Assembly (NCBI GenBank): GCA_027943245.1
Contig: JANDJZ010000027.1
Span: 62,001 to 126,000 of the forward strand
Length of the DNA: 64,000 bases
Reading direction: 5' to 3'
Source of the DNA: Acanthamoeba sp. SK_2022b
Taxonomy: Eukaryota > Discosea > Longamoebia > Acanthamoebidae
How positions within the stretch are numbered: position 1 is the first letter of the stretch; every line of letters begins with the position of its first letter. The translations under genes were made by a program, and so were the position numbers. The notes under the pieces are model-generated. The model saw only the letters and a program-made list of their open reading frames with translations. It was not told where the DNA came from and did no database searches. Below, in pieces: positions 33,672-44,059 of the stretch.

Positions 33672-34453
33672 CTTTATCTCAGCGAGATGTCGCCTCTCTG
33701 AGCCTTTCTAACCCTCCCTCTCCCGCTCACCAGCCTCATCATCTCTTCGCCCCCTTCTGTTGTGTTCCTACACCCCATGCCCCAATTAGACGTATTTATT
33801 CCCCAAAGCACCTGGTGGGAGGGCAGAACGTGTAGTTGTTCTGACTTTCCTTGGGGCGGGCCGATGAGAAAAGGAAACCACCACGTCTTTTGGCCAAGCC
33901 ATGGCATCCGGATAGCACTTGTTTTGGCAAAGGGAACGGAGTCGATGCCGATGCTTGCGGAAGCGAGGGTGGCGTGTCAGATCATGTGCCATTACGTTGG
34001 CCGTGTATCAAGGACATCAATCGGTTCTTTCGATTCTTCTTCGCGACACCGACATCTTTCAGACCGATACTTCCCTTTTTTCCGCTAGACAAGCACAGAA
34101 CTGCCCTCCTCGACGATGCATGACCCTAGCAAGAACATCATCACTTTACCCTCACCTCATCCTGCATTTTAGGCCTGTCTTTTGCTACCTTCACCCAAGC
34201 ATGGTCATTCAGGGCCACGATGGTTGTTGTATGTAGTCCTAGGCTATCCAAGGTCTTGCATTGCCTGGCCATTAACAGGTGGTGCTCCCGCCCGCTCGGA
34301 GGGGGATAGCGTGTCTTCTTCTCTCCTCCACCCTAACACTACAGCTGGTCGGAGCTGTCGAAGTTGGGTGACATCCTCGTACAACCTTCTAATGCTTGGT
34401 CTGTGCAACCCGAGCGCGGAAGCACGTAAGACGTGGTCTGGCGGAAAATGTAT
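33672..34453. other. Convergent spacer without a recognised gene
   Basis: 782 bp between the stops of RPN1 (+) and the MED11-like gene (-). Open frames on the plus strand near 33762-34236 overlap each other in several frames, lack family similarity and have no convincing splice partners. They may be 3' UTR. I see no repeat or RNA gene. Confidence 0.4.
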
Positions 34454-35307
34454 TCACTTGTCGCTGGTGGGTTGTTGGAAAGCGAGCTGCTGCTGTTCAA
34501 TGTGAGCGAGGAGACGGCCGAGACGCGCGCGCACGGTGTGAGTCTGCATCTTAGCAATCTCAAAGTCCATCTTTGCGTCGTAGCTGTGACCCTCGAAGGG
34601 CAGCGTGGGCGGGATGTGCTTGATCTGCTCTCGCAACGTCTGGTGAATCTCCTGCAAGTAGCCGCACGGCGCCGTTTAGCCTGGGCAGCTCCACACGAGA
34701 AGAGTGAAGCAAGAAGGGCGCCACGTACGTGGGTAGTGGAGAGGAAGTTATCGATGTGTGCGCGCAGTCGTTCGCGCGTCTCTTCCGTTGCAGCCACTCG
34801 CGCCAGCTCCGTCGCTGTCTGCGCTGCAATCTCGAGCAGCCCCACCACTTTCTACATTTATTTGATTTTTTCAATCAAATAACGATATATGAACAACAGT
34901 AATCAAGATTCTGCACACACTGCGAAGGTGAAGGTGCAACGAAGCGCAGGGGATGGCAGTACGTTTTCGGTTTGTTGCAGAGCGTGCAGTGTGCTGGAGG
35001 TGAGATCGGTTGCCTGCACTCGCCCCATGAGTGCGTTGAGAGTCCCCCCGAGACTGGAATCGCTTCTTTGTGGACCCAGCAAGTCCTCTACGATGTCCTC
35101 GTCCTCCTCATCTTCCTCGTCCTCGTCCTCATCTTCATCTTCATCTTCGTCTTCATCACCACCCAAATCTTCCTCTTCTTTTGTTTCGCCGCCTTGAGGC
35201 CTCTCTTCATCCATCACCTCACTACCGGTACCGCCGCCAGAGGCCGCCAGGTCCTCGTCTGTAAATGTGGGCCCGCTGGCCAGCTCGTCGTGCTGCGACA
35301 GGTCCAT
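34454..35307 (-). CDS. MED11: Mediator subunit 11 homolog with an acidic N-terminal extension
   Basis: MED11 is a head-module subunit of Mediator that pairs with MED22 and contacts TFIIH and RNA polymerase II. The conserved part assembles from three exons: TLHALQQTEN, KVVGLLEIAAQTATELARVA ... ERLRAHIDNFLSTTH, then EIHQTLREQIKHIPP, PFEGHSYDAKMDFEIAKMQ and VRARLGRLLAHIEQQ. This matches the family pattern of a helix, ExTxERL, and P-x-EGxSYxxxxD. The ATG at 35307 (MDLSQHDELASGP) adds about 90 residues absent from the 117-residue human protein. They include a run of about 30 Asp/Glu residues encoded by a GAT/GAA/GAG repeat at about 35095-35170. A perfect 9-bp stem with a 5-nt loop (34859-34881) sits in the first intron. 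The promoter must lie in or near the 3' end of the tandem TLDc gene, only 56 bp away. Confidence 0.8.
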
Positions 35308-35363
35308 CTGTGTGCGTTTTATCTTTTTCTTTTTCTTTTCACCAAGCGGCCACAGAGGAAAGA

Positions 35364-38300
35364 TCAAGAGAAGGCGTAGATCTCGACGGCGACGGCCTCG
35401 AAGAACTTGGAGGAGCCATTGAGCGGGTCGTTTCGGAAGGTCTCACAGTACTCAGACGTCCCATGCCACAGCTCACTGAGCAAGAGCACACGCGATGAGA
35501 ACAGAAGCAAAAGGGCAAAGCATTGAGGGGAGGAATGTACCTGTCGAGCCAGATGCCGCTTCCACCGCCTCCGCCGATCATGATGTCCTTCTCGTTGCCG
35601 ATCATGAACAGGTCCTTGTTCGCCGTTGTCCACCCAAATTTCCTGCTCAACGCGACCCCCCCCCCACAAAACCAAACGGTCAGACAAAGCACACACGCAC
35701 GCACGCAGGCTGTGCTGTCCAATCCTGACCACACAAAGAGTAGAGGGGCAGGGCAAGGTGCAGTACCGAAGCAGCGGGTGAATGGTGAAGAGGAAGCACT
35801 CGCCCGAGCCGTAGAACTTCTGGGCTTGCTTCCACCCATCGGTGAGGTAGGCTCCGAATATCTGCGTCGTGCGCACAGTGAGCAGTTCCGAACTGATGGC
35901 GCGCGCGGGGGGGTGGGGATGGAGAGAGGCACACCTTGCCCTGCTTGGTCTTAACGAGGAATACGTGGGGCGCGGACTTGTGGCACCGCCGATAGATCGA
36001 CAAGATGGAGAAGCCGTCCTTGGCCGACGAGAAGTGGCGCACGGGGTTCTTGACACGGTAGCGCGAGGGCAGCCACTGCCAGATGACCTCGAACTGTTCC
36101 TGGGAGATCACCTGCGACGACTGCTTGACGGTGGGCAGGTGGGAGATCGACAGCGGGGCGTCTGTGAGCGAATCCAGCTGCGGGTTGGCCTCCTTGGCCT
36201 TGGCTTCGGCCAGCTGCACTTGCCCCGGCGCTAGTTCGGCGAACAGCGAGGCCGTGCCCGACTGTTTTCATCGCCATTGGTGAGGTCAGAGCGTCGCTAC
36301 ACTTGGATGGGGGGGGGGAGAGCAGGGAGGCCGTACGCTGAACAAGAACGCGTCGTCCAGGCCCTGCTCGAGGTATCGCTGAGCGATCGCCCGCAGCCGC
36401 GCCATGAATTCGTGGCCTGGGCGGATGAAGCGCAGCCGTGAGCGAAAAACTGTGGGGCAACTGTGTGGGGGCGACAGCGCCCAGCGAGAGTACGGCGGTA
36501 CCATCGTTGGCCTGCAGGAGGTCCTCCTCGTTGGCCTTGAGTATGCGCAGGGCCGTCTGGTAGAGAACCTGCACGCCCTCGGCCAGCAGGTTGTCGACAA
36601 CCTTGAAGACCGTCTGTTGCGGCAGCACGCCCACGAAGAGGCGTTCGAGCCACTGCTGCATCTCCTTCTGAAAATCTCGGCTGATCATCGCGTCCCTGCA
36701 GCGCCCGTTAAGGTCTGCGCTCACGTGGACCACGTCGGCGTGGTCAACCTCCCACACGCATTCCTTAAGCTGCGACTCGACGGAGTGGAGTGGAGTGGAG
36801 GCGTACGTGAGTGGACGCGAGGCAGATGCTGAGCCAAGAGCCAATCGACGAGCGTGCACAGGGTAGTCTCCACGTCTCGCTTGCTTCGGTTGACTTGCCG
36901 CTGGGTCGTCGCCTGGACGTTCTTGCCCAGCATCGATACCAACACGAAGTAGACCATCGGCTCCGGCAGATAATGGAGGAGCAGGAGCACTGGGCACGCA
37001 CGCATTGGTTAGTCAAAAGAGTGAAAAAAAAGTGCGTGAAGTGGCAACTTAGGCATTAGATCAAGGTGATCTGCCTCCAAGTCTCAGGGTAGTTACCCAA
37101 GTCAGGCAGGCATGGGACGTAGTCCCACTCGGGATTACAGATGGCGAACACGGTGAGCAGGCGCTTGGCAGCCGCAGTGCCCTCGTCGTCGAGCCAGTGG
37201 CTGATCGATATCAGCTTACCGCCGTAGTTCGGGACCCTGCACACACGCAAACGTATTTCAGATTGCGCAGCCCGCTTGGATGATGAGGCGATGCATAGAC
37301 CAAGCTGTTGGGGCCACATCGCCCCCGTGATCGAGCCCCCATGTTACCTTGAGAAGGTGGTGGGCACTTCCAGGCCGGGGAGAATTCTAACGGCAGCGGG
37401 CGCCGATGACGTGGTCTGGGGCTCGCTTGGGCGCGGTTCCGTGGCCAACGACCCGTCTCCGATTCCGGGCTTGCCTTCGTCGCTCTCGGCGCTCATATCC
37501 CTCTTCGCCTCGGCCTCCTGGGCGGCCAGCTCCTGCTTTCCCTCGTGAGTGATGTACACGCGTTGGAGCGCCTCTTCGTAGAGCGTTGGTGATCTCCTCG
37601 TCAGTGCAAGCGCGTCCGCCATCAACGGCCAAAGCTACACACGGTGAGCACTTCTTGACACGGGGAGTAGAGAGAGCGAGAGAGAGAGAGAGAGAAAGAG
37701 AGAGGGAGCCATACCATCGTTCGGTGCGTAGGCGCAATGCCCTGCCTGATCAAATGGCCAAACTGTTCGCGAATGAGACGCCCCGGCTCCTTTCCGCTGA
37801 ACACCATTCCTTCCCATAGTTTCTGAGAGGACACCGCGTCAGAGGGCTGTGCGTGGCTGCGACACAGTCGGCGCTGCGGTGAGGTACCTCGAGCCGGGCA
37901 GAGTCCTGTGTGTATACCGGGCCGGTCTTTGCCGAGTTCATGTGGCCACTCTTGTGGGCGTTCCACACGCTGCAGTGAGAGAGAGAGAGACCGGTCACCA
38001 CTCGGCGGACCGGATTGATTTATCACCACGAGGGTTCATTCGCAACCTTTGCAGTTCGAGCAACGTGATATGAGTGAGCTTGTTCTGCGCATGGTCTTCA
38101 TCGTCGTCCTCGTCGTTGCCCAGTATCATCTCTCGCCTGTACTGTGCTTTGGAAGCTAGCATTCTCCTTCGCTTCTCGGCCTCGTTTTCATCGACCTCCT
38201 GCAGGATGGGAGCGCCACACGGAGCCAGTGAGCTTTGGAGCGCCATTCACACCACTTGATGTGATAGAGCACAGCATAGATGCAGCAACGCATGCTCTGG

Positions 38301-39472
38301 ACAGGAGTACCTCTTCGCCGTCTGATTGCTCGTCCGCCACTCCCTCTTCGGCCTTCTCCTCCGACAGTTGAGTCTGTTCCATCTGATCTCTCTCCCAATC
38401 GACGCTGTCGGTCTTTCGCTCGATGAGCGAGAAGTAAACCTGCCAGAATATGTCCTCGTCGAGCTGCGCCGGCACCAGGTCATGTCTCAGCTTCTGCAGC
38501 TTGGGCACTGGGTGTCCCATTACGCGCCACGCGGTGTTGGCGGAGGCAGTTCTCGCAATGCATCCAGACGCCTAGCCAAAGGGGACACCTACCAAGGGCC
38601 AGCATGGCGGTGACGTGTTTGGTTTGCTTGGGGGAGAGAGTGTAGACGCATTCGTGGACCAGCTCTGGTGAGCACAAACCAAAGTTAACATGGCGCCACA
38701 GAGAACGAGAACGAGGGGGGCACTGGAGGGTAGGCAAAGTACTGGCAGGCTGCGGGCCTTTCGCTGTCTCGACGGGGAAGTTGGTGAATGTCGATGGATG
38801 GTCTGTCACGTTCTGTACAAAGTCCACCAGATCGGTGGTGATGGCAAGCTCCTTCTTCTCTTGCTCACTCGGCACTGCGCTCACATCCGGGCGGTGTTAG
38901 CCGGCAGCGACAGGTGCAGCCTCTAACGAGCAGAGCAGAGAGGGGAGCAGGAGCGCACATGCAACGGGCTCATCGTCCGCGAGTGGCTGGACGATGTAGG
39001 CAGCTGAAGACGACACAGCGTTGTACAGGCCCGACAGCGTAGACTCAGCCAGCCCAAGCCCCGCGCTGAGTCGCCATACCAATTGGGAGCAATAAGGAGG
39101 AGAGGGCGAGGAAGGGAGGCCGCTATTGATTGGGCACGTACTTGAGAGCTGGCACGTCCTTTGTAAAGTTTCCAAAACCCAACCAGCCCCAACCTGCAAC
39201 CCGCTCACTTGATGAGGGGTGATAAAAAGCTTCGAAGGAAAGGAAGGGAAAGTACCGCCTCCACCTGCAGAGCTTTGCGCATCTATAGCAGCTTTGGGTT
39301 CCGTCTTGGGCGAAACAGATGTTTTGGTCTGATCTGGTCCTGTCAGTTCACCAGCGCTCTGGGCTGGTGCTGCAGATTTCTTTCTCTTTACGGGCACCGC
39401 ATACATCTGCCCTCCAATGGTCGTCCACAGTACACCACCATCTTCGTCCTCTCCTCCCTTAGAGCCCTGCAT
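35364..39472 (-). CDS. BSD-TBC-TLDc protein (TBC1D24-like C-terminal half)
   Basis: The ATG at 39472 starts MQGSKGGEDEDGGVLWTTIG. The N-terminal third resembles BSD-domain proteins: GLGLAESTLSGLYNAV, DLVDFVQNVTDHPSTFTNFP and the BSD core LVPAQLDEDIFWQVYFSLIE. An in-phase splice (GEE|EVDENEAEKRRR) leads to a TBC domain (GHLIRQGIAPTHRTM|LWPLM, VPNYGGKLISISHWLDDEGT, VLLLLHYLPEPMVYFVLV, WLERLFVGVLPQQTVFKVVD, LLAEGVQVLYQTALRILKA). A TLDc domain ends the protein (IFGAYLTDGWKQAQKFYGSG, GECFLFTIHPLLR, GGGGGSGIWLDR, GTSEYCETFRNDPLNGSSKF). TBC plus TLDc is the TBC1D24 layout (vesicle traffic and oxidative-stress protection). The YxQ glutamine finger is missing, as in TBC1D24, so GAP activity is doubtful. 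BSD plus TBC is unusual, and joining into one gene rests on in-frame splices read by eye. Confidence 0.75.
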
Positions 39473-41090
39473 TTTGGCTTCCTCCTCCTTCTGTGGTGCG
39501 CAATGACGCGGCGTGCACTGCTAATTCGTTATGCAGGTTTCAACGACGCTCAATCCTTCGCCCTTTCTGGGTAGCTTTTCTTTTCTGCTGCCGACCATTG
39601 GCTACAAGAATGGGGGAAGGAGGACTCGAACCCAGCAGACAACAACAAGAGCAGTAGCCAGGAGGGAATGGACATGGAAGAAAATGAGAGTGGGAAGAGT
39701 GCAAGGAGCAACAAGGCCACCTGCCCAAGGCTACATGCACAAGCAGAACTCAACCCCATGGCCAACAATAGCATGCACCACAACAAACCTTCGCCCACCT
39801 CTGCCCTCCAAGTACCTTTGTAATGTTGAGAACAAGTACATGCTGGCACTATCACTGGCATGCACAAACATGGCTTCTGTAATATCACCATCTCTTTGGG
39901 TAACACTCATGAGGACATTGGGCAGATATCCTCCACATTCTATGTAGGCCAGACCCAAATGTGCTCACTGGTTGTTATTTCCACCTTCCCTGGCAGTTAT
40001 GAGGTAGTGTCATCACTGGAAGTGATGCATCACTAGCAGATAGTTCTGGTTCAGAGGTCCACAAACCAGTGCAACTAGTCCTTTTATATGAGTGATGCTT
40101 TCTCTTCCTTCCTATACCCAAAATGTGTTTAGTTGGTGATATAGAATCAGTATGAATTTTGATGTGCCCTTCTGCAGTCTCCTTGGCCACTTGGTAGCTG
40201 TGCAGCAGGTCACATAGTTACTTTTTCCTGAACACTCCATTGGTGGCATAGTGATCTCCATGTACTTTTATCAAAAATGAGACTAGTTGTAGATTCTGGA
40301 AAAAAACTATGAACTATCATCAAATAAAAGGTCCAGTCATTTTAAAAATGATTTTGATATCAAAATAGGTTTTAACTCCAAATCTCCCATTTTGTAAAGA
40401 TAAAATTACTTTTGGTGAAAAATGCTAAATCACTTGGCAAATCCAAAGAAAACAAGTGATTTTTATAGCATATCAAATAAATGTCAACTTATATATCCAG
40501 CATAACCCATGTTACAATGCATACTGTGGCCACTTCTCCAACAGTAACAACAAGTATCACTTAGGACTGCAAGGGCATTAAGACAATGAATCAAACTCAA
40601 CCCCAAGGCAAGTGCATTTTACCATTAATGTTCCTGTGCAGTCCTGCCCAATTTTAGATGTGCCAGCTACTCCACCCATCAGCAAAGACAGAATTTTGCA
40701 GCCTGCAAGTTCACAGTTTCAGGTGATGTATTAACCATTCAGGGGTTTCATTTTATTGCACATAACAAACAATTATTACCCTTCCTAAAATATTGTAAAC
40801 TTAAAATAACAATTCTTACTTGGTCTAAAGCTGGTTAATTCACCAGAGAGCACTGCCATTTTTGACCTCTCATTTTATAATAGAGGAGGTTCACTTCATG
40901 TCCAGCAGCAAGATCAATGCTCAGACTCGACCTGAGCACTATGTGGGAATACATGGCTTTACATGGATATTCCTATTACCCTCAAGTCCATCCACAGCCC
41001 GGAGTACAGATCAAATCACATGATAAGAATAATATTTATTTGACTGGTGTCCTGCCAAAGGAAAGCAAGTCAGGGTGTTGATCGAGAGGA
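39473..41090. other. Gene-poor spacer with a 1.1-kb AT-rich island
   Basis: 1,618 bp without a recognised gene, the longest gap in the window. From about 39950 to 41040 the sequence turns strongly AT-rich, clearly unlike the GC-rich surroundings. Minus-strand reading gives short coding-like fragments broken by stops, including CCYCWRSGHSMHC, which looks like a damaged zinc knuckle, at about 40540. This suggests a decayed retroelement or other insertion but does not prove it. No terminal repeats were found. Confidence 0.45.
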
Positions 41091-43594
41091 TCACAGGAAG
41101 ACGTTGGTCTTCTGTTGGATGGTCTTGCGACAGAGCGGGCACTGCGTGGTCTTGTCGCCGCAGGCCTTGCACGAGCACAGGTGGCGACAGGGGAGGAAGA
41201 GCACGCTCTTCTTCTCCGTCCAGCAAACGACGCACTGGCCGTTGGCCTCCTCCTCGCTGGCTTCATCGCCTCTCGGCATGTCGTCGACACCACCTTGCTG
41301 TTCTTCTTCTTGGGCCGCCAGCTCTCGGGCAAGCTGTTCATCAGCTTCTTCCATCTTTCTCCGCTTGATCACTTCGGCTTCTTCATCTTCTTCATCGTCA
41401 TCATCATCGTCCTTCTTGGACTCTTCTGGGTCCACGTCGTGCTTCCTCTTCTTCTCACCCTCGACTTCCTCTCCTTTATTTGCTTCCTTGTCGGCTACCG
41501 GGCCGGGGAAGAAGGGCTGCTCGACATTGTGAACGGTCTCGAGGAAGGTAAGCTCGTCATTCAGCGAAGGATCTTGGATGACCTCCATCTCCTTCTTGTA
41601 GAACGCTGTAACACCAACAACCATCAAGGTGAGTTGTGCAACGCAGTCTTATGGGCATGAGAGACGTGTGTACCGATGAAGTCGTTGAGCAGCTGGAAGC
41701 GGTTCGCAGGCGTGATGAGCGACAGATAGCGCGTGGGCATGGGCGCAGCAACTGTGGTGGCCATCGAAGGCAGACCCAGCGTCTGGTTCCTCACCTCCAG
41801 ATATGGCCTGATAAAGTCGGTGTAGTAGACCTGCAACACAAAGGCAAAGGTGAGTCTAGGGCCGTCAGTGCGACACAACAGTGGGGGGTTCGCGTACAAG
41901 GAGGACAGCCTTCCGGATGCCAACGTCATCAATGTGGCCCTCCTTGAACCGGAGCTGCTTGGTATCAGTTTGCTCGATGCCCAACAAGTTGTCCCACTTG
42001 GACCTGAATGAAAGAAGCTATGAGTAAGCCAAGGCTCTGCGAGAGCAGTGGGCCGCAGAGCCCATGATGAAGGGGTAATTCGTACACGAGCGTGAAAGGG
42101 GTGTCGAGGCCGGCAGGCTCCTTCTGGCCGACCTTGAACAGAAAGAGGCCGCCCCGCGTCTCACCCTTCTCGTTTTGAGTTGAAGGGAAGAGTGTGGAGT
42201 GCTTAGCCTGGCCGCCGGGCTGTAGATTGCTCACCTCGGGCGAGCCGTAACCCGAGTGAAGCTGCCACACGTCAGAGTCGATACCGAGGCTTACGTTGAA
42301 GCCAGTGGGCGTCTGGTTGCAATGGAAAAAGGCATGAGTCTGGGCTGAGGGTTGAGATGAAGTCTGAGAGCTCCCAGGCCACACATACCACGGTGTAATC
42401 GAACTCGTTGTCGATCATCTCCCGGAAGTCCTTGTTGGAGATGACGGTGGCGTAGTTGCAGCCCGGAGTCTTGCTGGTCTCCTCCACGGTGTCACGAGCC
42501 AGGTCCATGCCGATGCCAATGATCGTGGACCACAGCGACACCTCGGAATTCTGCTTGACCGTGGCGATGAACTTTCTCTCGTCCTCTGAACCAGCTTCCA
42601 TATCTGTAGGGCGTAACGAACACCAGTGAGCCGACCAATAGCAATGATATGTGAGCGCATCGCATATTCCTCGTGCAGCATACCGGTGAGGAAGAAGACA
42701 CGACTCGACCTGTTGGGACCCTCCTCGGCCTTGGCAAACATCTTCGTGGCCGCCTTGAAACCTTCACACACAAACGATTGCCAGTTAGGAACGAGGCCTC
42801 AAGAAGAGAGGGACAGCAAAACTGGAGTGCACACCTTCGGTGAGTTCGGTGCCACCACATGCGCGGAGCTTGAGGATGGCCTTCTCCAGACCGACCTTCT
42901 CGATCTCGGCCCACTTGGTCAGCGGCTGCAGCACTGATGCCTTGTTGTTGAAGAGCACCAGGCCGAAGGCGTCGTCATCGCGTAGCTGCGTAAGCAGGGT
43001 AAGCAGGCAGTCCTTGGCTACCTGGAGCTTCTTCTGCCCGCCAGCGCCGACCGACTCGGACTCGTCATCATCGTCGTCGTTGTCGTCGTCGTCTCCGCGG
43101 AAGGTACTGCCCATCGAGCCGGAGATGTCAAGCGCCACCACCAGGTTGAGCGCGGGCCGGTTGCTGTGGCGGCCCTGCGGGTTGGTCTTCATGCCAATGC
43201 CGTCGTACTTGGAGTTGTAGCTTACGCCGACCCAGCAATCCTCGGCCTGTGTGAGCGGGTCACGGGTGTGGGCCTGGGCATAGCGGCACTTGACCTCCTC
43301 GTCCCTCTCCCTGTCACCCGTGATGAAATAGTGCGCGTAGAACGCAGTGTCGTGGGTGCCGGTGTAGGTGATCTCGGGGATTAACTGTGGTTGTTGCTCC
43401 ATTTCCTCGCCGCTGGGCATCGCCTGTGCCTTCGCATAACGTCTCCTGCCACGCTTGTTGGCGATTGCCTGCGGCTTTGCCAACCCACCACCGGCCTTGC
43501 CCTGTTGCTGCTGCTGCTGTTGGGCTGCGGCGGCATACTTGCGCGGCGCCTTCCCACCGACGCTCTTCCTCGCCGTCTGCTTGGTGCGGGCCAT
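41091..43594 (-). CDS. vWA-RING protein with a histone H3 tail-like N-terminus
   Basis: The ATG at 43594 opens MARTKQTARKSVGGKAPRKY. After initiator Met removal, residues 1-18 match the canonical histone H3 tail except Val for Thr11, keeping K4, R8, K9, S10, K14, R17 and K18. A polyQ run and a basic patch (NKRGRRRYAK) follow. The same exon (42835-43594) continues into a von Willebrand A domain with a MIDAS-type motif (ALDISGSMG) and an acidic insert (DDDDNDDDDDESES). Later exons finish the vWA domain, add a beta-rich middle region and an acidic linker, and end in a complete C3HC4 RING (CVVCWTEKKSVLFLPCRHLC ... CGDKTTQCPLCRK). Length is about 690 residues. RING-HC domains of this type act as E3 ubiquitin ligases. 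The H3-like tail may recruit chromatin readers or writers. That role is inference. Confidence 0.88.
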
Positions 43595-43650
43595 GGTGTG
43601 AGCTGGTCTGGGCGAAGAAAAGAATGAATTAAAACGAGGGCCAATCACGG

Positions 43651-43658
43651 TATTTATA
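43651..43658 (-). promoter_or_regulatory. TATA box of the H3-tail-like gene
   Basis: On the minus strand the sequence reads TATAAATA inside GGTATAAATACC, 57 bases upstream of the ATG at 43594. This is a canonical spacing for a short 5' UTR. Confidence 0.6.
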
Positions 43659-44059
43659 CCTGGCCTAGGCTTCGGCGAAAGGGGTGGCGGTGGCATTTTT
43701 CCGGACAGCGAACCCATGCACCCACACCAAGCCGGTGCGCAGCCCAATGAAGAATCACAGGCGACCTTGTCGAGGAGGTCACATGTTGTTCTTTTCCTTT
43801 TGATTCTTCACACAGCCATTGGGCGAGTTTGTGTTTCTCCCCTCTTGCGCACCCTCGTTCACGCTGGCCTTGACGTAGCTTTGGTTTTTGTTTTGTTTTT
43901 TTTTTTTTTTTGTTAACAAAATGTCGACACCTAAACGCTTTTTGTTCGTCACACAATACAAGATCAACACAGGCCCACGCTCTGGCGTGAAGTGCATGTC
44001 TTTGGCACCCACGCTGTTTATGTACACTATGGTGAGCCTCGGTTGTGGTAATGGGCAGG
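43659..44059. other. Upstream spacer of the H3-tail-like gene, with a bulged inverted repeat
   Basis: Spacer in tandem minus-strand context. GCCCAATG and GAAGAATCA (43742-43757) are inverted at TGATTCTTC (43801-43809) and CATTGGGC (43817-43824), with a 7-nt bulge on one side and a 43-nt loop that includes CACATG. A long T-rich run lies at about 43888-43912. No gene was seen. Confidence 0.5.

Noticed and set aside
37676..37710. (GA)n run as a regulatory repeat
   Set aside because: In gene sense it is a pyrimidine-rich stretch inside an intron, ordinary for splicing.
39600..39640. tRNA-like GGTTCGAGTC on the minus strand
   Set aside because: The arms flanking the T loop do not pair, and no acceptor or anticodon arm is found.
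43535..43594. Assembly chimera between an H3 gene and a vWA gene
   Set aside because: Only 18 residues match H3, followed at once by unrelated polyQ and vWA sequence in one frame without repeat or gap. A chimera would be expected to carry more of the H3 fold.
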